A stretch of 64,000 nucleotides of DNA from Sphagnum magellanicum. Its lineage: Eukaryota > Streptophyta > Sphagnopsida > Sphagnales > Sphagnaceae. The notes beneath the pieces are model-generated. The model had not been told where the DNA came from. It did not search any database and saw only the letters and a list, made by a program, of their open reading frames with translations. Location of the stretch: positions 10,912,001-10,976,000 of the forward strand of contig CM038920.1 in assembly GCA_021904315.1 (NCBI GenBank), given 5' to 3'. A program made the translations under genes and the position numbers. Shown here in pieces: positions 24,135 to 35,637 of this stretch (the first letter of the stretch is position 1; each line of letters opens with the position of its first letter).

Positions 24135-25487
24135 TCAGAGTTTGAGACGCTCAGAAGGGTAGATGAGATCAGGGTTACTGATGTGCGGGTTGCTGTGCAC
24201 CAGCTCTTGCCAATTGCTTTTACCAGCGCGTCTGGAAATCAGTGAGAGCGTGTCGCCTTTCTTAACCTCGTAGTCATGTTCCTGCTGCCTCTGGGCCCTC
24301 AAAGTGAGCGCCAAGAAAGTGCCCACAAAGACCACCACTCCTGCCAAGACTGGAAACCATGGCAGACTCGTCTTCCGTTTCCCGCCTTTCTTACCCCTCG
24401 CAGCAGTTTCTTGACCACTCTTCGAGGAAGTAGTAATCGTAGTTCGAGGAAGCTTGCTGCTGCTGCTCCTGCTTCCAAACCCCTGCTGCTCAGTTGTAGC
24501 ATACGATGGACGGGCTTCTTCTTCTTCTTCTTCCCCTGTCCGCTTCTCTTCTTCTTCCCTGTGGAAAATGGAAGATTTGCGGGCAATTGAATAGTCTCTG
24601 GTGTCTTGAGGCTCATCTTCTTCGGCTCTTGTTCGCTCTTGTTCAGTGTGAAGGAAAGCAGGAAGCGAAGGTATAGACGACGGTTTGTTGCTGTTCCCAG
24701 AAGACTGCTGCTCCTCATAAAGCACCTCCTCCGAAACTCCAGCCTTCTCGCTTTCCTCAAACCCATTATTACTACCGTTGCCTACAAAGCTGCTTTGTGC
24801 TTCTGGTTTCCTCAAATCTGCAATACTAGAAGAAGTCTCCTTGCTCATGATCAAGTCCGAGGCATTATAATAAGACTTGGAAGCAGATTTCTGGAGAGAC
24901 TCTTTGAGGCCATGCACAAACTCAGTAGGCATAGCCAGCTTATGAATTGGAGTTGTCATGGTCTGAGCTACATTATCAAAGTCAGGTACAGGCAACTGCT
25001 GAGCTCGAGCTTTCTTTGACAATCTCCTGAGACAGACACACACTCTACGAATGTCCTTCATGTCTACAGCATCTGAAGGGTTGAACAAATCCACATCCAG
25101 TAAGCCTACCATGTCTTTGCTCACCTTCAGGAAAGCTTCCACATAGGAATATGGCAGGTACTTTTGACTGTTCTTGTTGCCTTTGCTTACTACAATGTCT
25201 GGAGATGCTAGCATCTTGCTGCTTCCTGGTGAGTGGAGGATGTCGGATGGTGCAATATTGTTGTTGTTCTTGTTGTTGCCCAATTTTGTTCGAATTAGTT
25301 CCTTCATCAGCTGTGAAACTCTGTACAATATTGCACCATTTGCAAGAATTTCCGCTAGGGTTCTTCCCTCCTGCTCAAGCTTCTCACCAAGCATTGCTTC
25401 CAGCCATTCCCTTGCTTGGGTCTGCAGAAACTCCACATCTGAGTCTCTAAATGATACTGAACCTTTTGGTGTGATATTTCCTTCCAT
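24135..25487 (-). CDS. CH-like domain / transmembrane / LysM domain protein (450 aa)
   Basis: A complete uninterrupted frame from ATG at 25487 to a stop at 24135. Residues about 20-65 (REWLEAMLGEKLEQEGRTLA, then LANGAILYRVSQLM) and 112-162 (YVEAFLKVSKDMVGLLDVDL, then FNPSDAVDMKDIRRVCVCLR, LSKKAR) match the split CH-like module also found at the front of plant kinesin-14 proteins, which points to cytoskeletal or protein binding. Residues about 265-340 are acidic and low in complexity, followed by KKGGKRK. A hydrophobic segment (FPVLAGVVVFVGTFLALTL, about 376-396) precedes a C-terminal LysM (YEVKKGDTLSLISRRAGKSN to PSERLKL, about 405-450). LysM binds GlcNAc-type glycans in known cases, but ligand and membrane are unknown here. 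With no signal peptide and basic residues before the membrane segment, I infer an N-terminus in the cytosol. Similar CH-like/LysM proteins are known in plants; no symbol is assigned. Confidence 0.9.
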   Translation of the reverse strand: MEGNITPKGSVSFRDSDVEFLQTQAREWLEAMLGEKLEQEGRTLAEILANGAILYRVSQLMKELIRTKLGNNKNNNNIAPSDILHSPGSSKMLASPDIVVSKGNKNSQKYLPYSYVEAFLKVSKDMVGLLDVDLFNPSDAVDMKDIRRVCVCLRRLSKKARAQQLPVPDFDNVAQTMTTPIHKLAMPTEFVHGLKESLQKSASKSYYNASDLIMSKETSSSIADLRKPEAQSSFVGNGSNNGFEESEKAGVSEEVLYEEQQSSGNSNKPSSIPSLPAFLHTEQERTRAEEDEPQDTRDYSIARKSSIFHREEEEKRTGEEEEEEARPSYATTEQQGFGSRSSSSKLPRTTITTSSKSGQETAARGKKGGKRKTSLPWFPVLAGVVVFVGTFLALTLRAQRQQEHDYEVKKGDTLSLISRRAGKSNWQELVHSNPHISNPDLIYPSERLKL

Positions 25488-25527
25488 CTCTCTAATCCCA
25501 CAAAACCTCTCAACAGAACAACGGTAG

Positions 25528-25535
25528 TATTTATA
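25528..25535 (-). promoter_or_regulatory. Candidate TATA box of the LysM gene
   Basis: The minus strand reads TATAAATA about 41 bp before the ATG. A start site 30 bp downstream would leave an untranslated leader of only about 15 nt. It may therefore be a real core promoter with a very short leader, or chance sequence inside a longer leader. Confidence 0.35.
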
Positions 25536-25539
25536 TTGT

Positions 25540-28500
25540 TGTCTAAGACTGCTGCCTTGTTCACATCAAGCTCTTCAACCCCCCAACACTGACCGACCTT
25601 CTGAAGATCTCAAGAAGAAGTGCAAACAAAATCCAAAGCTTTGTTTTGGGCCCCAAACTCTCAACACCACAGAAAAGAACACAAAACCCTGCCCCCCCCA
25701 CAAGACAGAAGCCTTACAATACCAATCGTCAAAAACTAGTTATAAAACTTCTGGTTTACTAAAACCATGCCAAAACAAACCAAAAACCCACCATGAACTG
25801 CTACAGCTGCAAAGAATCTTCACATCAAACTAGCCATCAAACTAACTGTTGAGAAGAAGAAGAAATCTGGATCTGTCAAGAACCCAAAATCCCCCTCCAT
25901 CCCCGCCCTCTTCCCTTAAACCCAATCCCCAAAGATCCCAGAGAATCCCAGAAAGTCAACAGATGAAAACCCGACAAGTTCAATCACACTCTCATCTCAT
26001 GGCCTGATTCCAACTCCGATTCCAAAGGTTCTCAAAAATTCCAGAATAGGAAGAAAAATGGGAAGAACACCAGAGAACTAACTCTGCATTCGAGGAAACA
26101 CAAGTCAGGGGGAGTTGGACCTCAAATGTGGAAGAAGAACATGAGGCCTGTGAGAGATGGGGAAAATGTGATCTTCAAAGAGGTGAGAATGATCCGTGAA
26201 ACCAAACCAAACCAGTCTCTGGGGAGCAACAAAAGGTAGGTCCACAACATTCCTGGCCCCACCATATCCCATATTCTCTGCGTTTTCTACCCCCACTTTG
26301 GTGCCTCTTCAACCCCAGTTTTGGGAGGGAGTTGGGAGAGGCCGGGGGATGTGGGGACTAACCACCTCTATTTCCAGGTGAGATGACCTGCTCCTCTGCA
26401 TTGGGGGCATTCTTGGGGTGTAATTCTGGGACTCAAACCTTACTTCCCTTGTCCACTTTAGCTCTCACAATGCTCTTATTGGGCTTTGTCTCTTAAGAAA
26501 AAGGTGTCCAGTACAGCCACATCCCATATTTAAAATTTTATAAGTATTATATTTAAATTTATAATTATTTATGGTAATTATTTGGTGACATTTGCATTAT
26601 TTTATTTAGCTTTAATTTATAATTACATTTCAGACTACATGATTTATAATCTGTGCAACACCTTATATTGTGACCGGACAGGGATTGACTGGACAGGGAG
26701 TTTTTTTTTGGTGGTTTTTGTAGTGTGAAAGCTATATTCGTTTTAGGGTTTAGGAGATGAACCCGCCGTCAACTTTCTTCATGCAAACGGCGGGGTTTAT
26801 CTTTTCTTTTGTTCGTTAGTGACTATGAGTTGGAAGGTTTGTTGCTTGTGTGTTATGTGAGACAGGGTGACGGCTAGAGATGGATGGCCAAGCGCGATAT
26901 ATGGAGGCAAGAAAGGCGGGAAGAGCAGGAGGTTGGACAAGGATAAGAGATGGGATTCGAAGGAGAAAGAAGCAGGTTGACAAGCAAAATGAGGACACTT
27001 TTTGGTGGTAAGAGAAGAGCTTGCAGGATAGTTAGTGGCTGGGTTTTCTTTCTTCCGTTGCGCCAATAACTATAAGATGGCTGGCTCTATGTTCTAGGTA
27101 GAATTAGGACTAATCAAGGGTTGATGTTGAAGGCTGATGATGCTTAAAGGTGGTTTGAGCTATAGAATCAAATGCATATAGAAACTGCATCTGTAGAAGT
27201 TTGGGGGGGGAAGGCCTTGTTTGGATTGTTCAGTGGGTAGTTCATAACACCTGAGTAGGAGCCAGAAACCTCTTTGTGGGTATCCTTGGGACTAGGTAGA
27301 ATGTGATTAAGACAGAGAAGTCGGATGGAAGATTACAACAAGCATTCATAGATCCATTGTCTTTCATAGAAATCTGAACCCTTCTTGAGTAGTTATAAAC
27401 CAACTTGGTGCACCTGGTTCAGTTGTTTTGTAGAGCCCAGAAGTTGATCCATGTTGAACCCTAGCAAAAGCATTTGTGTTCATTGACCCAGGTAGAAAGG
27501 GAATAGGGGGAGAAGGGAATTAGTAGCTCATCACAGATCGAATGAACATTGAGAGCTCTGACTTCAAGCCAGACCCTATTAACATTTTGCACTAACAATA
27601 CAAGAATGCCACTATTTTAGCAGCAATCAAGGGATATTACTGTAGCAGACTTAGGATAGGTTGATATGTGCATATTCATTAGGATCCAACCAAAGATGGA
27701 GGGTTAGAAGTTGTGGGACCTCATAATAGGATTGTTGTAATACTGCCTACTTGACAAGAGAGGAGTACTGAGATTCTAACATAATGGATTTATGAGAGTA
27801 GTAGAAGTTTTGTGGACTCTTTCTTTTTGGTTACAATATTACTTAAGGAAACACTAAAATTACAACTACACCAACATTGCACAAGAAGATAAAATGAGTT
27901 ACATAAATTGTTAATCAAAATATGTATACTAATATCTTTGAAATAAATGAAGTATCCAATCATTTGCTTCTTTTTACTTACTTGGGGAGCTTTAAGTTCT
28001 AGCCTTTTAAAATTATTTCTAACGCTAAAGACCATGTAAACTTGTCAAACTTTGTTAATGATATTAAGCATGGACTTGGGCTTTATTCCTTGGCCTTCTT
28101 GATATAGCTAAAGATCTGGCTAAATTTTCTTAATAACCTAATGCTAGATAATGTTGTCATTGCAAGGACTTATGCCCATTTGATGAATCTTTACACACAA
28201 TGAAGCCCTTGGCCATGGGCTTTACTAAGATTGAGTCCACTCTCAGCTCCACCTTGCATGGACCATTATTCCGGTAAAGCCCATGGCCTTGAGCTTTACC
28301 GACCACTGAAAGAAATTGTATTGGTCTTGTAAATGATCCTTCCATTGTAAGAACATCTACACCCTTTGTATCGGCCATAGTGGACTAGCACTCACCAGTG
28401 CACCATGAAGGATGGATGGTAAATGGTTAGGAAACAATTTTTTGTTGAGTTTCAATTCCCTAGTTAACCATGGTGGTTAATTCAGATGTTTTTTTTACTA

Positions 28501-28770
28501 CTTACCTACTAACAACCCGCAAGTAAGTTGTTAGTAGGTAGGTAATAAAAACAACCATTACTTATGTCTAAACCATTTATTTACCTAGTAGTTACTTATT
28601 TTCTTACATATCTACTTATATATGAAACCTATTTCTTACAAAATTAGTTACCAAGGTGAAACTAAATATTAATTCAGTTGAGATTCATTCACAACTAAGT
28701 AATAACAAGCATCTAATGGATGGTGCATAAGTGATTTCTAGTTCATTATGCCCCTTTGCACCACATTTTC
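25540..28770. other. Upstream flank of the LysM gene and spacer
   Basis: From 25.5 to about 26.5 kb the sequence is moderately GC-rich and probably holds the promoter and leader of the minus-strand LysM gene. Frames at 26105-26381 and 26797-27066 are Ser/Pro-rich without known motifs and lie on both strands of the same DNA, so I do not call them. 27.1-28.7 kb is spacer; the 73-codon frame at 28157-28378 is not recognisable. Confidence 0.4.
28487..28553. repeat. Perfect-loop inverted repeat (about 27-30-bp arms, 10-nt loop)
   Basis: The left arm ends TTACCTACTAACAAC, the loop is CCGCAAGTAA, and the right arm begins GTTGTTAGTAGGTAGGTAA. The outer part pairs TGTTTTT with AAAAACA. The arms match nearly throughout. 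It could be a small fold-back element; no target duplication is clear. Confidence 0.75.
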
Positions 28771-28778
28771 TTTAAACA

Positions 28779-28810
28779 AGGCCAAGGTGAGCCAGAAGCT
28801 ACATTGGTAC
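28779..28810. mobile_element. MITE copy 2, left part (interrupted by the gypsy element)
   Basis: AGGCCAAGGTGAGCCAG matches the left end of the MITE at 1953. The 9 bp before it, ctttaaaca (28770-28778), match ctttaaaga at 36581-36589 beyond the right part. Left and right parts together, less one gypsy target duplication, total about 210 bp, against 213 bp for copy 1. Confidence 0.65.
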
Positions 28811-29031
28811 TATAAACCAACAAATAGGTATTGGACCAAAACTATGTATGATTATTACATAGCTATGTCAGGCTCCAATGTGATTTAACATGCACATTAA
28901 TGTGGAAAATATGACTTATTAGTAATAACTTACCAAACATAATTAAATTACAAAATCCAAACACCAAGTAAATTGTCAAACTTAATCATTAAGTAATTAC
29001 ATAAGTAATAATCTAATTACATCAAATTACA
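28811..29031 (-). repeat. Ty3/gypsy 3' LTR (left, 221 bp)
   Basis: It aligns with 35638-36397. Shared blocks include GGACCAAAA-TATGTATG, GGCTCCAATGTGATT-AACATGCACATTAAT, ATGACTTATTAGT and CCAA-CACCAAGTAAATT, ending TCTAATTACATCAA-TTACA. The element therefore begins TGTAA on the minus strand. The flanks GGTAC (28806-28810) and AATAC (36398-36402) are a decayed 5-bp duplication. Confidence 0.8.
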
Positions 29032-29914
29032 TCACTTTCAAACTCATTATGGATTTCGTCCTCGGAATCACATATCTAAAACCTTTTTCAATTTGCACAA
29101 TTAATACAATTTGGATATGATGAGCCATCAAGATTTTCAAACTCATAAGATCCATTATTTCCAAATATTTTTTTATGACAAAGGGTCCAAACCACTTTTG
29201 CAATAATTTTTTATAAGGTCTACTATGATGTTGTGTGTCAAACATAATGACAAGGTCACCTTCTTTGAACTCCCTCTATTTCATCTTTTTATCAAAAAAA
29301 ATAAATTGTTGAGCTTGCATGACCTTAATGGATTGGTGTGTTTTTAATTATAGTTCATCAAACTCATTAAGTTGCAATAATCGATGACGTTAGGATTCAT
29401 CCAAGGGAAGTTTCATTGTTGTGGTAATGCATAAAGTCATTATTTTTAATTCCATGGGTAAAAAATCCTCCATCCCCATAGGTTAAACAAAAAGGTAAAT
29501 ACCCTGTCGTAGTTTGTATGTGGTGTTGTAAACCCACACAACATGGTGGATCTTGAAATCCTAATCACAAATGTTTACATGAACTTGAACTTTTTTTGTT
29601 AGCATGGAACATAATGTCTTATTAGTCCTTTCTACTAAACCATTGGTGTTAGGCTTATACATAGTGGTAAACCTATGTTTCACTATAAGGCATGCTAACA
29701 AGTTTTCCACAACCTCACTCCAAAATTAGCGACCATTATCATAAACAATTTCGAATGGTGTCCCAAATTGGGTAAAAGTTTGTTCATATAAAAATCGTGC
29801 TACTTTTTGTTTCACCAAGGATTTCAAGGCATATACTTTTATAAACTTTGTGAAATGGTTTGTGGTAAGCATAATGAATTGATGCCCTTTCTTAGTCACC
29901 AGCAATGACCCCAT
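29027..29914 (-). pseudogene. Gypsy integrase core and C-terminal region remnant
   Basis: 29914-29726 reads MGSLLVTKKGHQFIMLTTNH, then FTKFIKVYALKS and FGTPFEIVYDNGR. This is the DDE integrase core region with the first Asp position replaced (usually a D in the VDYFTKW-type block, here NHFTKF) and the second Asp kept in YDNG. 29245-29027 is the integrase tail, KWFGPFVIKKYL, usual before the 3' LTR. Frames between them are broken. Confidence 0.8.
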
Positions 29915-30446
29915 TTAATCAACTCCCCATTTTTCAAAAGGTCGCAAAGGTGGTATGGGGTGCAAAAGGACATCCATAGTAGACCTTTATGCATAAGCTT
30001 AACATATATCACAACTTTTGCAATAATCATGAGCATCCTTGAAGAAGGTGGGCCAATAAATAACTTGCCTACAAAATCTTTTTTACTATGATTTATCCTG
30101 CAAAGTGGCCTCCACAGAACCCATCATGAAATTCGTTCAAAAGACATGAGGTTTCACCCTTTCCAATGGCTCATCACAAAACACCATCCCTTCCTTGGAA
30201 GTAAAGTTGGTCCCCTGTTAAGTAATTTTGACTCTTGTGTGCAATTTGTGTTTACATCACCTTTGTGGCTCTAATTGGAAACCTCATTCCATCTAAGTAT
30301 TAAATGATTTTTCAATATTCTTCAATTGACTTCTTTACATTGATGGTCATTATTGTTGCATCTGGAAAGTCATCATCCTTTCTAACATCACCCACTCTTT
30401 CATACGCCCTTATAAGGCCATCAACATTGCCATGCCACTTTTTCAA

Positions 30447-31230
30447 TCAATGGACAATGTCAAGGTCAAATTCTTTCATTAATAATAACCATCTAGTAAG
30501 TTGACCACTTGGGTTGAACTTGTTGACCAAGTAGGTTAAGGCCTTGTGATATGTCACAATCTTGGCCTTGTAACCTAACAAGTAATGGTGAAACTTCTTA
30601 AGAGAAAAAATAACTATAAAACCTTCTTGTTTGGTCATAGTATAATTTTTCTCTATTGAATTTAATCGCCTACTAGCAAAATGAATCCATTGGTGTAGGT
30701 GCATCCTCTTGCAAGAATCATGTTAAAGGACGTGTTTTAGCTACAAACATGTGTATGAACCTTTGATAGTAACCCACCATCCCCAAAAAAACCTCAAAGG
30801 GATTTTTTTGTGGTGGAGAAAGGAAGTTTTCAAATCTTATCAAGCTTATCAATATTTGTGGCTACCCCATCCTTTGACATAATGTGCCCAACCATTTTCC
30901 TTTCTGAAAAATCAATTATGGTTTTTTCAAGGCTTAAAGTCACTTTTGAACCATCCAAGCATTGAAAAACTAACTTAAGTTTGGCAAGATGAGAAATTCT
31001 ATCAATATGAACTCCAAAGTCATCAATGAAAACTCATTAAAAGAGCCCAAAAATGCTTCAAAAACCTTGTTCATCAAACATGGAAATGTCCTTGCAGCAT
31101 TGCACAAACCAAAAGACAATATTATGTAACAAAATCTTGCCCATGGTGTGGTGAATATGGTCTTCAATTGGTCCTTTGGAACAATTTTCACTTGGTGGTA
31201 GCCCTTGTATTCACTTTTGAATGTGTACAT
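30447..31230 (-). pseudogene. Gypsy reverse transcriptase and RNase H remnant
   Basis: 31230-30970 holds the RT palm region YKGYHQVKIVPKD and FGLCNAARTFPCLMN (canonical FGLCNAP..F..LM). The catalytic Y/F-x-D-D box falls just after this in another frame, so the frame is shifted there. 30704-30447 reads FASRRLNSIEKNYTMTKQE, then FIVIFSLKKFHHYLLGYKAK and LVNKFNPSGQLTRWLL, the RNase H domain. Confidence 0.85.
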
Positions 31231-32078
31231 TTTCTGCTTTGCACCTTTTCCAAAATTTCTTCACAAAATGACAAAGGGTATTGGTCTTTCTTAATCACCT
31301 TGTTTAAAGTTTTATAGTTGACACATCCCTTTAACTTGCCATTTTTCTTTAATGTTAATACCATAAAATAAATTCATTCAATTGTCTCCACAAGTCTAAT
31401 CAACCTTGCCTCTAATAACTTGTATAATTCCTCCTTCACCATTGTTGTGTATCTTGGATTCCACCTCCCTTGTTTAGTCCTAACCAGTTTGGCATTTGGT
31501 AATAACTCAATTTTGTGTTATTCCATGGTGACTTCCCTAAGGTCCTTTTAATTGAAAGTAAACAGATGCATGTACTTACACAATAAACCTTCATATTGTT
31601 TTTTTTCCTCAAGATGAAAGTTTAATCCTAGTTAAATTTTATTCACATGTTCCATGATTTCTCCTTCTATCAATAGATGTGGAGTTGATTAGTCATTATC
31701 CTTTCAAACTTTTTAATCTACTTGAAATAAAGCTCCAACCTTGGGGATTACTTCCAAAGCATATAACCCCATTTCTTCTTCACTAAAATCATTTGTGTAA
31801 ATCCCTTCAAAACTGGAGTTTTGGTATGTTTTTGATTCGTCATCATATTTAGTTGTTCCTTTGGAACTTTTCATAAAGTTTATAAATGGAAATTTTTATA
31901 GATTAGAATGAACTCCAATGGTCATGTATCCTTCATCCCAATAATTTTTTTGCATGTGACTTTATTAACCAAGGCCTTCTTAGTATCATCGGGTAAACCC
32001 ATTTTCTTCGAGTACCACATGGAAATCCACAATGGTGGAAACCTTCATTATAATGATTGCAACACTATTAATTATTCC

Positions 32079-32866
32079 TTACGGCCTAACAACTTGTTTG
32101 TTCGCCATTTTTTGGGTTACTAAATCCAGTTTATCAATTTTCAACCCTAAGTACTTCATTGCTAGAATTGTCATCACATTAACTCCTACCCCTCCATCCA
32201 TCGACACTTGGCGTAATGGTGATCCACTACATTTCACATAAATGATTGGATCACATTCACACTGAGCTATTATGGCATTCAAAGGTGTGGGTACTTTTGG
32301 GATTTTAAGTGTTGATAACCCCTTTCTTAATTCCTTTCAAGCTAACAGCACCATTGTTATCAATTGTCCAATGGTGATGTTTGCCTTTTGTGATCCCACA
32401 TCCTTCACCACTGAATAAAAATTAAAATATCTAGAAATTGGAAAGTTTTGGAATCCAACCCTGCACTTTCAACTTTTTTTCTTCTCTTTTAATGCCCTTA
32501 CCATTTCCTTGAACCTTTTAACATTTGTGTAAGGATGTTTGTAGTGTCTTCCACCGGTCGTTTAGTTTGGGCCATGACACCAACCACATCTTTAAAAAAT
32601 TCGAGGCTTCTTTCCAAACCCATCAAAGCCTCTTTTCGCCTTTCATTCATCAATTCAATTAAATGTACTTGAGTTTTTCCCTCTTCCTTTGTAAAAAACC
32701 TTCGAGTAAAAGAATTCAAATTTTTTTTAATAGGCAAGGTTGGTAAGTTTGGACATTTTTTTGAATAATGTCCTATCTTTCGACACTTGTAACATTGAAC
32801 TATTGACAGGCTCTTCTCCAAGTTTTTATTCTTACTAACCCTTGGTTGTAGTAGATGGAAATTCAA
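32079..32866 (-). pseudogene. Gypsy gag C-terminus (CCHC) and protease remnant
   Basis: 32866-32498 is a 122-codon frame with CYKCRKIGHYSKKC, an intact CX2CX4HX4C zinc knuckle for RNA binding. 32282-32079 reads VKCSGSPLRQVSMDGGVGVN followed by VMT, which matches the retropepsin active-site stretch of plant gypsy elements (D-G-G/S-A-S-V-N-V/I-M). Confidence 0.8.
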
Positions 32867-33063
32867 TTAATTCATTTCATTTATCATCTGCTCCATAATC
32901 AATTTCATTGGAGAGTTCATTTTTAGATGTTTTTGCGGCTTTAGTTCAATCGAAAAATGAATTGCCTTTGCCATGGATTACATAATTGGTCACAAAAATT
33001 CCTCCATGCTCTCCTCTTTCTTTTTGGTGACTTAAACTACTTCATTAAACGTCTTTGTTTGTT

Positions 33064-33971
33064 TGTCGTGACCTTAACCTTGGGCTTACGACCAAAGTAA
33101 AAGCTTACAAAGGTGCGAGTCGAAAGTGAAGCCTGGGAGTCACATTTTATGCTCTTGGGAGTGTGGGAGAGTGTGAAGGAATGAACCCACACACTCCCAA
33201 ATGGGCTCCCAGGGAATTGGAATCCTAATGAACTTTTGAATCCTTAAAGAGTAATTTTAGGGTCAAAACTCATTAGATTAAAAAATTCCTTATACCATTG
33301 AAAATATCTTGAGACTTAGATGTCTAAAATGGGTTTGTATGACTCATTTGAATATTTAAAACACAAGTTATAGCCAAAAGAAGGGCCATGAGTCAAAGTG
33401 TCAATTTGACTCCTGACCATTAAAAGTTTCAAATTGCCCTAAAATACATGAATGCAAGTGGCGTGCCACATTTCGTTGGAAAGCTTTCGACAAGGGCTAT
33501 AACTTTTCTATATAACTCAATTCAATTGGAGGTTATAATAAGAAGTTACGGCCTTCCAAATTGATGATAGTCCCAAATTTGGGAATTTTGGGATTTTCAA
33601 CTTGAAAGTCCTGAGATAAAATGACATTTGGATGTAAACCCCATGGCTAATTATAGATAATACTATAGGGGGAAGGTGGTGGCTTCCCCCAAGTCTAGGC
33701 CGTGGTGAATTTTGTGAATCTATGTATGCCCATGGTTCATCTGTGCACTAAAAATGTTTTAACCATGAACTAACCAACTTGTTGTTTGGGTTGTGTAGGT
33801 CTGTGTGAATAATTGACCCACTTATCACTCGTCCTAGTCCCATCCCAAGCTCCAACATGCCCCTCTACCCTCGAAGTGTTACAAGTTAAAGAGCATACCC
33901 CAACCCCTTCTTTCGTTATCTTCACTTTAGAATTCACATTTGAATCTTTCAAGGAGTGTGGGGGTGTGTCA
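33064..33971. mobile_element. Probable solo LTR inside the gypsy gag (908 bp)
   Basis: Gag homology stops at about 33972 and resumes near 33058. The segment between begins TGTCGTGACC, ends GGTGTGTCA and is flanked by ttgtt (33059-33063) and ttatt (33972-33976), a 5-bp duplication with one mismatch. Inside are typical LTR phrases such as CGTTGGAAAGCTTTCGACAAG and AGAAGTTACGGCC, and no coding domain. TG...CA ends plus a 5-bp duplication without an internal region fit a solo LTR. Confidence 0.6.
33137..33215. repeat. Hairpin within the solo LTR
   Basis: TTGGGAGTGTGGG pairs with CCCACACACTCCCAA across an 18-nt loop. An outer CTGGGAG pairs with CTCCCAG around a mismatched stretch. No known element is recognised. 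Confidence 0.6.
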
Positions 33972-34089
33972 TTATTCATATCTCAATTATTCTCACAACT
34001 CCAACAACAAACCAATGGTGAAATGATTTAACACTAATGCATTGATTCCAATAAAAATTAGATTAGTTCCTTCATGGCTTTGTGCCCTA

Positions 34090-34440
34090 AGACACCCTTG
34101 GAATTTATTATGCAATGTCATTATTCTTTACTTATACTCTCACACTAACTCTAAAATCCCCTGCTTTAGTTGATTCAATTCAAGTATTAAGTTTTGGTAA
34201 ACATTCTTCACATAAAATTCTTTCACAAGGGCCTTAATTATGTCATTTCATGATCCCCTCAATGCTTATGTCAATTGTTCAAACCAATATGATGTTGTAC
34301 CCTCTAAAAATTCAAGAAAAAAATTAAGCCATTCTACAATTATTCTAAGCCCAATATCAATACAAGCTCTTTTATATTCCCTTAAAAATATTTTAGGGTT
34401 TTCACCCTTGTTTCCCTTAAAAACTTGAATAACCATGTTG
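34090..34440 (-). pseudogene. Gypsy gag N-terminal core remnant
   Basis: The minus strand reads FKGNKGENPKIFLREYKRAC, then WLNFFLEFLEGTTSYWFEQL, then NDIIKALVKEFYVKNVYQN and ELNQLKQG, the capsid core of plant Ty3/gypsy gag. Single stops interrupt it. The solo LTR lies immediately downstream in gag direction. Confidence 0.8.
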
Positions 34441-35569
34441 AGTTTTTTTTTTCTAAAAGATAAAAAACACAGTTAACTAATTAGTTCCTTTTGACTAACT
34501 ATCATTTAGCTTTCAAAATCTCTTTTCACGAATAAAAAAATTCCCAATGGCTTGAATTACATTCGTAATAAAATTCTATTTATCCTCTCAGTATAACTCT
34601 CTAAAAAGGACTAAACTTCTTCAACCCTACAATTATCCTATTTAAATGTTTGGATTGAAAGAAAACATTTATAAGATCACAACCATCATTAGTATCAATG
34701 ATGTTTCCACTCCACATGACATGCAAATTGTTGGTTCCAGCATAATCTAAAGTTACATCCTTCTTATTAAACCTAATGAATAAATGTTATTCTAATGTGA
34801 TCAACTTTTTGCATTACTTCACAGGTTCAATGTCATGTTGGGGTCCAAATTTTTCCTGTCATCTACGTAATTATGACACTAACACTCTTGGTTCACCTAT
34901 AATTTCAAGTGCTTCAAAAGGTCTTTCAACAAGTCTTTCAACATGTGAATTTGGCCCAACAACTCCTAATGTTAGTGATGGGGTTTGTTGCCTATTTTTT
35001 AGAAACTATGTGCCAAGGAATTTAAAAGCTTCTCCTAACGTTGACATTTGTGTTCTACTTAAAACACTAGCCTTAAAAAAAAAACATGTATTTATTTTCT
35101 TTTTTTCAAAAACCTACAACATTTTTTTTCATTAAAAACTAAAGGTTTCAACAAGGTTTAACAAGTATGAACTTATTTATGAACACCTACTATTCTTTGT
35201 AGACTTTTTATTTACATTTTTTCAAATGGCTTGACATGTGCCATTTTCTTTCCTTTTTTTGCCTATAACTTTTCTTTTCAAAACTTTTTAGATTCCCACA
35301 AATCCAACTTTAGTTCATGCTTAGGATTACATGTAAAATCCAAAAGCAAACTTGAGGTTAAACAAAATGACTCATGTTTATGGTATTCATGATGTTGTTT
35401 TATGCATTCAATTATACACCAAACTCAATTTAACTTGCCTTTCATAATTTCCATTACCATAAGTTGAACCTCCTTGACCCATGTTGTCATTTTTGCCCAT
35501 GATTTGAAGATGAACAAATCACCTTCCATTTCACGTTATAAATAAAATAGATAGTTTGTCCTTTTCTAC

Positions 35570-35590
35570 CAAACTTTTGATAACAAAATT
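35570..35590 (-). other. Candidate primer-binding site of the gypsy element
   Basis: The minus strand reads TTTGTTATCAAAAG, similar to the tRNA-iMet primer site TTTGGTATCAGAGC. It lies about 50 bp from the LTR edge inferred at 35638, farther than usual, so either the edge is misplaced or the match is chance. Confidence 0.3.
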
Positions 35591-35637
35591 AAATTTCACA
35601 ACACAATAAACATAGTTTTGGGTCCCAATTAAAAAGA

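Noticed and set aside
24299-24766. 155-codon minus-strand frame overlapping the LysM gene
   Set aside because: It is a shadow of the real frame; it shows no motif, while the 450-codon frame has two recognisable domains.
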